From NCBI GenBank assembly GCA_029933635.1, contig JAOZNS010000066.1, positions 1 through 12,013 on the forward strand: a stretch of DNA of 12,013 bases, in the 5' to 3' direction. Source of the stretch: Candidatus Zixiibacteriota bacterium (GTDB lineage Bacteria > Zixibacteria > MSB-5A5 > SM1-73). Every line of letters begins with the position of its first letter. Positions within the stretch are counted from its first letter, which is position 1. The notes beneath the pieces are model-generated. The model saw only the letters and a program-made list of their open reading frames with translations, ran no database searches and was not told the DNA's origin. The position numbers and the translations under genes are program-made. Below are positions 1 to 6,840 of this stretch, in pieces.

Positions 1-351
1 CTCAGCTTGAGTGGGAATGGAGCCCTCTACCACCAAGATGAATTTGCCAGCTTGATTTTGTAAAGCATCGTCCAGAATTTTTATGGCCTGGTCACCCGCG
101 GAAGCCATGATGGTGGGATGAAACTCCAGGCTGATGATTTCAGTCAGAACTTTTGCTATATCCGGGTAGACCGCATTAAGAGCCGAGACGGAACACCCAC
201 TGCAACTTTGTCCCTGAAGCCAGATAACTGGTGGATTGGCCGGATTCTCCAGGATGGCTTGAACTATCTGAGGAAGCCATAGATGAGAAAGACCAACCGC
301 TGCCGTGGATCCACCAATTAACTGAAGGAACTTTCTTCGAGATAAAGACAT
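1..351 (-). CDS. [NiFe]-hydrogenase small subunit, N-terminal part (truncated by window edge)
   Basis: This is the electron-transfer (Fe-S) subunit of a membrane-associated, periplasm-facing uptake-type [NiFe] hydrogenase. It passes electrons between the Ni-Fe site of the large subunit and a quinone or cytochrome partner. Translating the minus strand from the ATG at 351 gives 117 codons, open to the left edge. Residues 4-10 read SRRKFLQ, a twin-arginine motif, followed by a hydrophobic stretch (about 11-34), so the folded protein is exported by Tat. Residues 44-59 read WLQGQSCSGCSVSALN; C50 and C53 are the CxxC pair of the proximal [4Fe-4S] cluster. VVEGSIPT near the edge is also typical of this family. 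The start has a strong AGGAGG (358-363) with a 6-nt spacer. The large subunit and any cytochrome b subunit should lie further left, outside the window. The family call is firm; the exact hydrogenase group is not resolved. Confidence 0.93.
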   Translation of the reverse strand, partial: MSLSRRKFLQLIGGSTAAVGLSHLWLPQIVQAILENPANPPVIWLQGQSCSGCSVSALNAVYPDIAKVLTEIISLEFHPTIMASAGDQAIKILDDALQNQAGKFILVVEGSIPTQAE

Positions 352-360
352 CTTCCTCCT

Positions 361-374
361 CCTGTTAAGACAGG
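361..374 (-). promoter_or_regulatory. Hairpin overlapping the hydrogenase ribosome binding site
   Basis: The transcript would contain CCTGT-CTTA-ACAGG, a perfect 5-bp stem with a 4-nt loop. Its 3' arm (361-365) covers the first three bases of the AGGAGG Shine-Dalgarno sequence. It could modulate translation of the hydrogenase small subunit, but a five-pair stem may also be chance. A second small inverted repeat, ATGTC/GACAT (392-407), lies further upstream in the same leader. Confidence 0.3.
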
Positions 375-456
375 TTCAACTCACCAAGTTCATGTCAAAC
401 TGGACATACTCTACTTAAAGGGTCTTTTTCACCAAGCTTGTGAACTTTCTCACAAT

Positions 457-487
457 ATCATATAATTATTTTTCTCTCCCTTGTCAA
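457..487 (-). promoter_or_regulatory. Sigma70-type promoter for the hydrogenase operon
   Basis: On the minus strand a perfect TTGACA (482-487) is followed by either TATATG at 17 nt (459-464) or TATGAT at 19 nt (457-462), in A/T-rich DNA. Transcription would start near 450, leaving a leader of about 100 nt before the ATG at 351. The nine bases GCTTGACAA at the -35 box recur at the cytochrome promoter (8909-8917). This is a pattern match only; no start site has been mapped. Confidence 0.6.
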
Positions 488-535
488 GCAAAATTCTGAA
501 ATTAGGGAAAAAGTAACCCTTCTTGCAAAAACTTC

Positions 536-564
536 TTGCGAGAACAAACCCTTTGTTTTATCCT
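536..564 (+). promoter_or_regulatory. Candidate pyrE promoter
   Basis: TTGCGA (536-541) and TATCCT (559-564) are separated by 17 nt, each matching 4 of 6 consensus bases. This would give a leader of about 75 nt before the pyrE start. No obvious pyrimidine attenuator (hairpin plus U-run) is visible in the leader. This is a weak candidate, offered because pyrE must be transcribed from this divergent gap. Confidence 0.3.
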
Positions 565-644
565 ATCACAGGGATGGAAGTTTAATCTGCCCCGAAATCA
601 AACTTTTCCGAAGGCGCAACCCTTTATGAAATTTGGGAGCATTT

Positions 645-1223
645 ATGTCAAATCAAGATGAGGTCTTAGAAATTTTCCAAAAGGCTGGGGCACTTTTGAA
701 AGGTCATTTCCTTTTAAGCTCCGGACTTCATTCAGCCATCTACTTTGAGAAGTTTCAGGTGCTTCAACATCCGGAATATGTGGAGGTTTTGTGTGGTAAA
801 CTGGCTTCCCTTTTCAAGGATGAGAATGTGGAGGTGGTTGTTGGACCCGCCACCGGTGGAATTATCATCGCATATGAGGTAGCCAAGAATCTGAAAGCCA
901 GATCCATCTTTGCTGAGCCTGGCTCTGAGGGACGAACTCTCAAGAGAGGGTTTGAGATCAAAAAAGGGGAGAGGACCTTGATCGTAGATGATATTTTGAC
1001 TACTGGAGGATCGATTGAAGAGGTGATTCAGGTGGTAGAAAAACATGGAGGTAACGTTCGGGGCATCGGCGTCCTTCTGGATCGAAGCGGAGGGAAGAGA
1101 AAATTTGCCTACCCCTTAAAGGCTTTAGCCGTAGCAGAGGTCACCAACTACACGCCAGAGCAATGTCCGTTGTGTAAAGAGGGTAAACCCATAGTTAAAC
1201 CAGGAAGCAGAAAGGTTCGATAA
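645..1223 (+). CDS. pyrE: Orotate phosphoribosyltransferase
   Basis: This enzyme converts orotate plus PRPP into orotidine 5'-phosphate and pyrophosphate in de novo pyrimidine synthesis, in the cytoplasm. The 192-residue protein has the type I phosphoribosyltransferase PRPP-binding motif LIVDDILTTGGS at residues 112-123. It also has an N-terminal LLSSGLHS (23-30) and VVVGPATGGI (64-73), both typical of OPRTases. The C-terminal CPLC (174-177) and PGSRK tail are found in one bacterial/archaeal subfamily. The ATG at 645 was chosen because GGGAG (635-639) lies 5 nt upstream; a TTG at 633 is in frame but overlaps that ribosome binding site. A small inverted repeat, AAGGTT/AACCTT (1212-1229), spans the stop codon. 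The solute-binding protein gene follows after 125 bp on the same strand, so co-transcription is possible but there is no functional link. Confidence 0.95.
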   Translation: MSNQDEVLEIFQKAGALLKGHFLLSSGLHSAIYFEKFQVLQHPEYVEVLCGKLASLFKDENVEVVVGPATGGIIIAYEVAKNLKARSIFAEPGSEGRTLKRGFEIKKGERTLIVDDILTTGGSIEEVIQVVEKHGGNVRGIGVLLDRSGGKRKFAYPLKALAVAEVTNYTPEQCPLCKEGKPIVKPGSRKVR

Positions 1224-1236
1224 AACCTTCCAAGAA

Positions 1237-1259
1237 GATGTCACTTTTGAGGTGTCATC
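1237..1259. repeat. Imperfect hairpin between pyrE and the ABC cassette
   Basis: GATGTCAC (1237-1244) and GTGTCATC (1252-1259) form an 8-position inverted repeat with one mismatch, around a 7-nt loop. There is no following T-run, so it is not a standard terminator. It could be an operator half-site pair or an RNA hairpin between the two transcription units, or it may have no function. Confidence 0.3.
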
Positions 1260-1348
1260 GTCAAGATATGCTGAAACGTGGCTTTCATAAAAAGGTAAAA
1301 GCTCACTCCTGCTTCATTTTTTTCTATAAATTTTTCAAAGGATCTAAA

Positions 1349-2803
1349 ATGATCGGAAGAATTTCTGTAGCCATTTTAATGCTTATCTTTTCATTCTGCA
1401 ACTGTGAGAGGAAAGCTGAGAAGCCTGGGATGACAGTGTTGATCAGAATGATGGACATTCAAGATGCTTGGTTTCGGAAGAAGATGAAGGAATTTGAGAA
1501 GGAAAACGAAGTCAAGATAAATGTGGTCACCTTCGATCAGGTGGAAGATGTAAAACAGATGATAGATTTGGAAAGAAAAAGCAAGGAGAATAAAATCGGG
1601 CTGGTTAAAACGGCCCTGGAGATGGTTTATCCCTTAGCCCGGGGAGGCTATCTGATTTCCTTAGAAGAAATTGTGGATCCAAACCAGTTGAAAAAAGATC
1701 TGGACGAGTATCTCCCGGAGGCTGTGAAGGTGGGAACCATAGATGGAAAGGTTTACTACATCCCCAGGAAGTTAGAAACTTATCTTTTGTTTTATCTGAG
1801 GTCCAAGGTAAAGGATGCGCTGGAGAACTGGGAGGGATATCGCACCCAGATCGATGCCATGCTTAAGGAAGCAAACCACCATGGACTACCCGCCGGATAC
1901 CAGCTGGAGCCAGATCCAAATCAATGGGATTACTTCGATCTTTGCGTGGTCTCATTCTTCTGGGCGAATCAATCTTACCATGGCATCACCATGCCAAGGG
2001 TGGCTCATCGGGGAAAAAGATACTCCGGGACGGTCAATGAACTTATGACCCGCATCTTTGAGCTGGGTGGAGATAAGGAGGATCTTCTTCTTATGGATAC
2101 CTCGCCAATTAAGGATCTTTTCCAGTGGGAATCTTTCTTTATAAAAAATCGACTGTATCATCCTGGGATATGGGAGCAGGCTTGGTCAGGAGGAGACATC
2201 TGGAGGGCTATCTCCACAGGAGAGGTCTTCATGTGCTTTCTGCATCAGATCGATCTTTTCTTTGTGCATGGGGGATCTGATCCCACAATGACCGGATACT
2301 TGGCTGACCCTTCAGATATGGGCGTATCCATCCTCCCTAAGGGTGTTTCGTTGGAGCTAACGGAGGAGGGGAAACCTCGAAGGGAAGGAGGACATTTCTC
2401 CAACCTTTACGGGTGGTGGTGGGGCATCCCGGTGACCTCACCGGATCCAGAGCTTTCCTACAAGTTAGCCCGATTCATAACCAGCCGAGAAAATCAAACA
2501 GAGGAGTGCTCTCAATTCGGCATGTTTCCCGTTCGAAATGATGTTTTGGATGAGCTGGAGGAAACTTTTCATGAGGAGTGGAAACAAAAGATCTTCAAGG
2601 TTACTCGATTGCAATTTGAAAGTGGCACCCGGGAATTTCCCAGACTGAGAGAGTGGCCCCAGATAGGAAAAAATTATCTGGACGCCTGGTATGATATATG
2701 TGTTAGCAAAAGGATCATCAAAAAAGACAAAATCTCTGAGAGCTTAAGAGGATATGCCCGGATCAATCAAGCCATCCTCTCTTCTGCCCAAGCTGAAGAG
2801 TAA
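1349..2803 (+). CDS. ABC transporter extracellular solute-binding protein (family 1, sugar type)
   Basis: This is the substrate receptor of the importer encoded immediately downstream, acting outside the cytoplasmic membrane. From the ATG at 1349 the protein has 484 residues. It starts with a signal-like segment, MIGRISVAILMLIFSF, followed by C17 and C19. These could be lipidated, but the residues before them (F-S-F-C, F-C-N-C) do not fit the usual lipobox. The C-terminal third has the family-1 binding-protein pattern, with a W-rich GWWWGIPV stretch (residues about 388-395), KLARFITSRENQ and FGMFPVRNDV. The start was chosen because AAAGGA (1337-1342) sits 6 nt upstream and gives a proper signal peptide; an upstream in-frame ATG at 1238 has neither. 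The 3' end overlaps the first permease gene by 50 bp, which suggests translational coupling. Substrate is unknown: a sugar, oligosaccharide or polyol is likely from the partner genes. No catabolic enzyme lies alongside. Confidence 0.85.
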   Translation: MIGRISVAILMLIFSFCNCERKAEKPGMTVLIRMMDIQDAWFRKKMKEFEKENEVKINVVTFDQVEDVKQMIDLERKSKENKIGLVKTALEMVYPLARGGYLISLEEIVDPNQLKKDLDEYLPEAVKVGTIDGKVYYIPRKLETYLLFYLRSKVKDALENWEGYRTQIDAMLKEANHHGLPAGYQLEPDPNQWDYFDLCVVSFFWANQSYHGITMPRVAHRGKRYSGTVNELMTRIFELGGDKEDLLLMDTSPIKDLFQWESFFIKNRLYHPGIWEQAWSGGDIWRAISTGEVFMCFLHQIDLFFVHGGSDPTMTGYLADPSDMGVSILPKGVSLELTEEGKPRREGGHFSNLYGWWWGIPVTSPDPELSYKLARFITSRENQTEECSQFGMFPVRNDVLDELEETFHEEWKQKIFKVTRLQFESGTREFPRLREWPQIGKNYLDAWYDICVSKRIIKKDKISESLRGYARINQAILSSAQAEE

Positions 2804-3638
2804 TCTTTTTATCATCGGTTTTTTCATCCCCGCCTTTTTATACCTTTTCAGCTTCTTGGGGATAATATTGCTCTTCCTTCTGAAGTTTTCCTTTTCGGGC
2901 AACCTCCCCTTCCTTCACCTTTTATCCTTTGACGAATTCAAAGCCGCCCTGGGGAGAACCTTCTGGTTTATGGGGGTTGGCACCTTGCTCCAGTTGGGTG
3001 TTGGCCTGATGCTGGCCATTTTAATTCAACAGAGCTTCAAAGGGGTGGGAGTGGTAAGAAGCCTGTTTATCACCCCTATAGCCATACCTGCACTGGTTAC
3101 CGCCGTAATCATAGACCTGCTTTTTTCCTATCCTTTCGGACCCATAAATGACCTTCTTTTGGGTCGGCACGATTTTTTTCCCAGACTGGTAAGTCTTCCA
3201 GTCAACTGGAGCGGCTCGGAATTTTTATCGCTGGGCTTAGCCATATTGGGCAAGACCTGGAGGGATATGCCCATCTCCATGTTGATTCTTCTGGCAGGAT
3301 TGCAATCGATCGAAAGGGATCAATATGAGGCGGCCAAAACTATGGGCGCAAAAGGCTGGCAACAGTTCAAATATGTGACCCTCCCACTTTTAACTCCCGC
3401 CATCTTAACCATTCTGATCCTGCGCTCCATAGAGAACTGGAAGGAGTTCATCTTTCCTTTCGTTTTGGCTCCCGCTTATCCTCTGCTGGGGGTGTTGATT
3501 GAAAGGCTTTATCATGTGGAACAAAATCCTGCCCTGGCTGCCTCGGTAGCTTTGGGTTTGGTTATTTTAATTGCTTTAACCACGCTTGTTTTCACCATCA
3601 TAACTAAAATGGTGCGAAGATATCTGGTGAGAGTTTAA
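2754..3638 (+). CDS. ABC sugar transporter permease, MalF/UgpA type
   Basis: This is one of the two integral membrane subunits that form the translocation channel of the importer. The 294-residue protein has about six hydrophobic segments (roughly 17-43, 68-92, 102-124, 157-182, 213-240 and 262-285). Between the fourth and fifth lies the EAA loop, E192-A-A then G198 and P211 (EAAKTMGAKG...LPLLTP), which docks on the ATPase. The length and single EAA loop match the carbohydrate (CUT1) permeases of the binding-protein-dependent family. The ATG at 2754 lies inside the end of the solute-binding protein gene, with AAGAGG only 2 nt upstream. That spacing is short, so translation may depend on coupling; no better start is visible before the first membrane segment. 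A 168-bp gap with hairpins separates it from the second permease. Confidence 0.9.
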   Translation: MPGSIKPSSLLPKLKSNLFIIGFFIPAFLYLFSFLGIILLFLLKFSFSGNLPFLHLLSFDEFKAALGRTFWFMGVGTLLQLGVGLMLAILIQQSFKGVGVVRSLFITPIAIPALVTAVIIDLLFSYPFGPINDLLLGRHDFFPRLVSLPVNWSGSEFLSLGLAILGKTWRDMPISMLILLAGLQSIERDQYEAAKTMGAKGWQQFKYVTLPLLTPAILTILILRSIENWKEFIFPFVLAPAYPLLGVLIERLYHVEQNPALAASVALGLVILIALTTLVFTIITKMVRRYLVRV

Positions 3639-3730
3639 GAGGAGCTCTTTTGCGGACATTTTATGTTCTGAATTCTTTTTATTGATAATTTTTGATTTGG
3701 AAAATATTTTTCGGAGCGTAATTTTGAAGT

Positions 3731-3787
3731 GGAGGTTGTAAGAAAACCTCCCCATCCCCTTTTCATGAAGGGAAGATGAAGATGGGG
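3731..3787. repeat. Double-hairpin element between the two permease genes
   Basis: GGAGGTT (3731-3737) pairs perfectly with AACCTCC (3745-3751) around a 7-nt loop. Overlapping it, CCCCATC (3750-3756) pairs with GATGGGG (3781-3787), enclosing a further CCCTT/AAGGG stem (3757-3761 with 3768-3772). Such C-rich/G-rich nested palindromes inside an operon resemble dispersed extragenic repeats and the smaller element at 4667-4704. It may stabilise mRNA or adjust the ratio of subunits. Copy number elsewhere in the genome cannot be seen from here. Confidence 0.5.
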
Positions 3788-3806
3788 TGAAAGGCTATAT
3801 CTGAAG

Positions 3807-4628
3807 ATGAAGATCTTGAAGTTTGCTTTGATTGGGATGGTGCTGTTTTCCATACTCTTTCCCTTGTTTATGATGACCAAATACAGCATCTCGGATCGGG
3901 AAAGCATCATCACCGGGGGGAAATACCCGGAGCCATTCTTCCCTTTCCAGCCCAATCTGAAGATGTTTAAGGTGCTGTGGTCCAGGGGTGACTTTCTGAA
4001 GGCGGGGTTGACCAGCCTGTGGGTGGGTCTTTTTGCGGTGGCTTTTTCTCTTCTATTAGGTGCACCCACAGCCTATGCCTTGGCGCGATTTAAAATTCCG
4101 GGTATGGCGATTTTGCTTTTCTTCCTTCTGTCGGTTAGATTATTTCCAGACATCTCTGCTGTAATTCCTGTGGCAGAGCTTCTGCTTTCTCCTCCCTTCT
4201 CCCTTCTTCCACCCGTGATTTTAGTCGGCTTGGCTCATACGCTTTTAGCCCTGCCCTACACGGTCTATATCGCCAAAGGGGTGTTTGAGTCCATCCCAAA
4301 AGATTTGGAGGAGCAGGCGTTTGTCCTGGGAGCCCCCAAATCGAAGGCGTTTCTTAAGATATTGATCCCCCTGGCATTGCCCGGTCTGGGGGCGGCGGCC
4401 ATCTATACTTTTTTCCTCTCCTGGAACGAATTTGTCTTCGCCTATTTTTTGATGTTCCAGGGAACCGAGACCACCCTGCCGGTTTATCTTCTGAGGATTT
4501 TAACTTGGTCACCGCAAAAGAATTTCATATCCGCCATCTCGCTTTTGATATGTATTCCGGTAATAATCTTCACCTTTCTGGTGCAAAGATATATGAGAGA
4601 GGGGTTGACCGCTGGAGCAGTGAAATGA
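3807..4628 (+). CDS. ABC sugar transporter permease, MalG/UgpE type
   Basis: This is the second channel-forming membrane subunit of the importer, pairing with the product of 2754-3638. The 273-residue protein has six predicted hydrophobic segments, the first at residues 5-23. AYALARFKIPG (89-99) is a hallmark of MalG-type permeases. The EAA loop is E169-Q-A with G175 and P188 (EEQAFVLGAPKSK...LIPLALP), lacking the first Ala of the canonical EAA triplet. The C-terminus RYMREGLTAGAVK is typical of the family and shows that the protein is full length. The start ATG at 3807 has only a weak ribosome binding site. It is nevertheless the natural start, because the membrane segment follows at once. 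The gene lies between two hairpin-bearing gaps, in the expected order binding protein, MalF-like, MalG-like, ATPase. Confidence 0.92.
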   Translation: MKILKFALIGMVLFSILFPLFMMTKYSISDRESIITGGKYPEPFFPFQPNLKMFKVLWSRGDFLKAGLTSLWVGLFAVAFSLLLGAPTAYALARFKIPGMAILLFFLLSVRLFPDISAVIPVAELLLSPPFSLLPPVILVGLAHTLLALPYTVYIAKGVFESIPKDLEEQAFVLGAPKSKAFLKILIPLALPGLGAAAIYTFFLSWNEFVFAYFLMFQGTETTLPVYLLRILTWSPQKNFISAISLLICIPVIIFTFLVQRYMREGLTAGAVK

Positions 4629-4666
4629 ATACCTCTCTCCTCATTTGAGTCAACTGACCTGTTTCT

Positions 4667-4704
4667 CCCTCTCCACTTTAGAGAGGGACAAAAGGGGGGT
4701 GAGG
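4667..4704. repeat. Hairpin repeat between MalG-type permease and ATPase genes
   Basis: CCCTCTC (4667-4673) and GAGAGGG (4681-4687) form a perfect 7-bp stem with loop CACTTTA, followed by a G-rich tail, AAAAGGGGGGTGAGG. The plan (C/T-rich arm, TTT loop, G-rich arm, then a GGGGTGA tail) resembles the element at 3750-3790. I suspect a small dispersed repeat family that has inserted into intergenic gaps. There is no U-run, so it is not a typical terminator. Confidence 0.5.
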
Positions 4705-4725
4705 TAGAAGAACACGAGGTATTCT

Positions 4726-5736
4726 GTGGCTAAGGTTAAGCTTAAAAAATTGACCAAAAAATTCAAAGAGGTGCTGGCAGTCGGTAATATCTCCCTTGAT
4801 ATAGAGGATGGGGAATTTTTGACCTTGGTGGGACCATCCGGATGTGGTAAGTCCACCACCTTAAGGTTAATAGCCGGATTGGAAAATCCAACTCAGGGAG
4901 ACATCTACATCGATGGACAAAAAGTCAATGATCTTCCACCCCAGAAGCGCAACGTCTCCATGGTTTTTCAGAGCTATGCCCTTTTCCCTCACATGAGCGT
5001 GGAATCCAATCTTGCCTTTGGGCTGAAGATTAAGAAAAAAAGCGCAAGGGAGAAGCAGGAAAAGATAAGATGGGCCATCGACCTTTTGGGACTTTCGGGT
5101 TTTGAAAAAAGACTGCCCAAGGAGCTCTCAGGCGGAGAAAGGCAGAGGGTGGCTTTGGGCAGAGCGTTGGTCCTGGAGCCCAAAGTTCTGCTTCTGGATG
5201 AGCCCCTTTCCAATTTAGATGCCAAGTTGAGATTGCGAATGCGCACAGAACTAAAAAGACTGCATAAGAAGATCAAAACCACCATAATTTACGTGACCCA
5301 TGATCAGGCAGAAGCCATGACCCTAAGCGACCGGTTAGCGGTGATGAGAGACGGAAAGATTCTGCAGGTGGGCACGCCAGAGGAAATCTACCAGAAGCCA
5401 AAAGACGTCTTCTGTGCTGGCTTTATTGGAAGTCCTCCCATGAATTTTATTTCCGGCGAAAAGGTGCCACAGGTTAAAGATAAAAACATAATGGTGGGAA
5501 TTCGTCCAGAACATCTGTCCGTATCTCTGACCAAAATCGCGCAGGCTATCCCGGGTAAGACCAGCGTTACCGAAACCTTGGGTTCGGATAATTATCTATA
5601 TGTGGATATCTCAGATCAGCTTATCTCGGTCCGACTTAAACCGGATGAGAGAATCCCGGAAGATAAATCGGTCTGGCTTTTTCCCCACCAGGGGAAATTG
5701 CACCTTTTCGATAAAACCACCGGGAAAAGAATTTGA
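4726..5736 (+). CDS. ABC sugar transporter ATP-binding protein, MalK/UgpC/MsmK family
   Basis: This cytoplasmic ATPase powers the importer encoded just upstream. The 336-residue protein contains every canonical ABC motif: Walker A GPSGCGKST (36-44), Q-loop Q82, signature LSGGERQR (134-141), Walker B VLLLDEP (154-160), D-loop SNLD and switch H192 in YVTHDQAEAMTLSDR. The GTPEEIYQKP and GSPPMNF stretches (216-241), followed by a C-terminal TOBE-like regulatory domain, place it in the CUT1 ATPase family. That family can serve several sugar importers. It is slightly shorter than MalK (about 370), with a compact C-terminal domain. The start is GTG at 4726, with GAGG (4716-4719) 6 nt upstream. It ends the four-gene cassette; the next gene follows after 132 bp. 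Confidence 0.95.
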   Translation: MAKVKLKKLTKKFKEVLAVGNISLDIEDGEFLTLVGPSGCGKSTTLRLIAGLENPTQGDIYIDGQKVNDLPPQKRNVSMVFQSYALFPHMSVESNLAFGLKIKKKSAREKQEKIRWAIDLLGLSGFEKRLPKELSGGERQRVALGRALVLEPKVLLLDEPLSNLDAKLRLRMRTELKRLHKKIKTTIIYVTHDQAEAMTLSDRLAVMRDGKILQVGTPEEIYQKPKDVFCAGFIGSPPMNFISGEKVPQVKDKNIMVGIRPEHLSVSLTKIAQAIPGKTSVTETLGSDNYLYVDISDQLISVRLKPDERIPEDKSVWLFPHQGKLHLFDKTTGKRI

Positions 5737-5785
5737 TGGAAAAAAGAAGATGAATTATTGCCCCGATTCCTCTCCGTTTACAATT

Positions 5786-5810
5786 TGGAAAAGTTTCTTC
5801 CTGTTTTCCA
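5786..5810. repeat. Inverted repeat after the ABC cassette
   Basis: TGGAAAA (5786-5792) and TTTTCCA (5804-5810) are perfect 7-bp inverted arms around an 11-nt loop, in the 132-bp gap between the ATPase and the cupin gene. There is no T-run after it, so termination is uncertain. Just downstream AGGATA-GT-TATCCT (5832-5845) is a second near-palindrome. Either may mark the end of the ABC transcript or a regulatory site for the cupin/Nudix pair. Confidence 0.3.
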
Positions 5811-5868
5811 TATCGATCTCATGAAATAAGGAGGATAGTTATCCTTCACCATCTCAACTGGAGGAAGT

Positions 5869-6210
5869 ATGAAGGTTGTGAATTTCAACAAGATAAAAGG
5901 AGAAGAAGTCAGCGACCCGGGCGCCAAGGATGTCACCGTCAGATGGTTGATCTCAAAAAATGATGGTGCCCCCAACTTTGCCATGCGATTGTTTGAGATC
6001 AAGCCGGGAGGATTTACTCCCTATCACCAACATCAATGGGAACACGAGGTTTTCATCTTAAAAGGCGATGGAAGCTTGGTCACCGAAGGAAAAGCATCTC
6101 CTCTTAAGCCGGGTGATGCCGTCTTTGTGCCAGGAGGGGAAAATCATCAATTTAAAAACGTATCTGAGGAGGATTTGATCTTTTTGTGCCTGATTCCCCA
6201 CAAGGTTTAA
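5869..6210 (+). CDS. Small cupin-domain protein (Cupin_2)
   Basis: This is a single-domain cupin, a small beta-barrel that usually binds one divalent metal and may be an enzyme (isomerase, dioxygenase) or a ligand sensor. It is 113 residues long and complete. Motif 1 is seen at 47-67, with metal-ligand candidates H53, H55 (HQH) and E60. Motif 2 is seen at 81-95 (PGDAVFVPGGENHQF), with H93. All four usual metal ligands are therefore present and the protein is probably active. A strong GGAGG sits just before the ATG. The Nudix gene follows almost immediately and its longest possible reading overlaps this gene's end, so the two are very likely co-transcribed. Specific substrate is unknown; such small cupins are too generic to assign. 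Confidence 0.88.
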   Translation: MKVVNFNKIKGEEVSDPGAKDVTVRWLISKNDGAPNFAMRLFEIKPGGFTPYHQHQWEHEVFILKGDGSLVTEGKASPLKPGDAVFVPGGENHQFKNVSEEDLIFLCLIPHKV

Positions 6211-6224
6211 GGCAGGTTATTGAA

Positions 6225-6776
6225 ATGTTTGAAGAGATCGAGAAAAAATATGGCACCCCTCGAAAATTAACCATGACCTTCTCCATGAAGCCGGGGGAGT
6301 TTGATATGCTCCAAAATAGCATGAGGGATGGACGCAATTCAGATGTGACCCTGTTTATTTTCAAAGGCGATAAAGTTATCGTGATCGCAAAGCCCTGGTA
6401 TCCGGAAGGTCTCTATCGAGCGCCCAGCGGAGGAATCAAGCCGGGCGAGGATCTGGAGCTTTCTGCAAAAAGAGAGTCCTTAGAGGAGACCGGAACCGAA
6501 ATTAAGCTTTTAAAATATATTTTGAGAATCAACGTCACCTTCATCTGTGATGAGAAAAAAACAAGATGGACCAGTCATGTATTCACCGCCCGATATTTGC
6601 GGGGCAAATTACAACCCATCGACAAAGAGGAGATAAAGAGGGTAACGCTTTTGAGCCTTGAGGAGCTTTCCTCCTTAAAGGAAAAGCTCTTGGCTCAGGG
6701 TTCGGGCGGACTTAGTTATCGCGCCGCTTTAACTGAGATAGCGATAGAGGAAATTTTCTCCAGTTACAGGGAATAG
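6225..6776 (+). CDS. Nudix hydrolase
   Basis: Nudix enzymes cleave nucleoside diphosphates linked to another group (oxidised nucleotides, nucleotide sugars, ADP-ribose, dinucleoside polyphosphates) using Mg2+ bound by the Nudix helix. The 183-residue protein has a complete Nudix box at 69-91: G69-x5-E75-x7-R83-E84-S85-L86-E87-E88-T89-G90-T91. All catalytic glutamates are kept, while S85 and T91 occupy positions that are usually hydrophobic. About 65 residues precede the box and about 90 follow it, so it is a single-domain enzyme with modest extensions. The ATG at 6225 starts 14 nt after the cupin stop, with GCAGG 8 nt upstream. A GTG at 6186 would add 13 residues and overlap the cupin gene, with AGGAGG 13 nt upstream, so the start is not certain. 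Substrate cannot be assigned. Confidence 0.88.
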   Translation: MFEEIEKKYGTPRKLTMTFSMKPGEFDMLQNSMRDGRNSDVTLFIFKGDKVIVIAKPWYPEGLYRAPSGGIKPGEDLELSAKRESLEETGTEIKLLKYILRINVTFICDEKKTRWTSHVFTARYLRGKLQPIDKEEIKRVTLLSLEELSSLKEKLLAQGSGGLSYRAALTEIAIEEIFSSYRE

Positions 6777-6790
6777 ATTAAAATTCTGCA

Positions 6791-6831
6791 GGAATCTATC
6801 TGTTGTAGGTGAAAAAGCCAGAAGTAGATCC
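6791..6831. terminator. Possible bidirectional terminator between convergent genes
   Basis: The 64-bp gap between the convergent Nudix and cytochrome genes holds an imperfect hairpin. GGAATCTATCTG (6791-6802) pairs with CAGAAGTAGATCC (6819-6831), with small bulges and a 16-nt loop. GGTTTTTA follows on the plus side at 6836-6842. The position is right for a shared terminator, but the stem is imperfect and the T-run short and offset. Confidence 0.3.
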
Positions 6832-6840
6832 TTAAGGTTT

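Noticed and set aside
1238..1348. N-terminal extension of the solute-binding protein from an upstream ATG
   Set aside because: The extra 37 residues would precede the signal peptide and the upstream ATG lacks a good ribosome binding site. The ATG at 1349 has AAAGGA at 6 nt.
2754..2803. Frameshift or assembly error at the 50-bp overlap between the solute-binding protein and first permease
   Set aside because: Both reading frames continue into sensible protein ends: a normal C-terminus for the binding protein and a short cytoplasmic N-terminus before the first membrane segment for the permease. Overlaps like this are common in operons.
3635..4069. 144-codon minus-strand frame across the permease gap and second permease
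   Set aside because: It runs antisense to a well-supported permease gene and has no protein-family pattern.
5751..5825. 24-codon frame with a hydrophobic C-terminal half between the ATPase and cupin genes
   Set aside because: It is very short, has only a weak AGAAG upstream and shows no recognisable pattern. Its sequence is shaped by the TGGAAAA/TTTTCCA inverted repeat.
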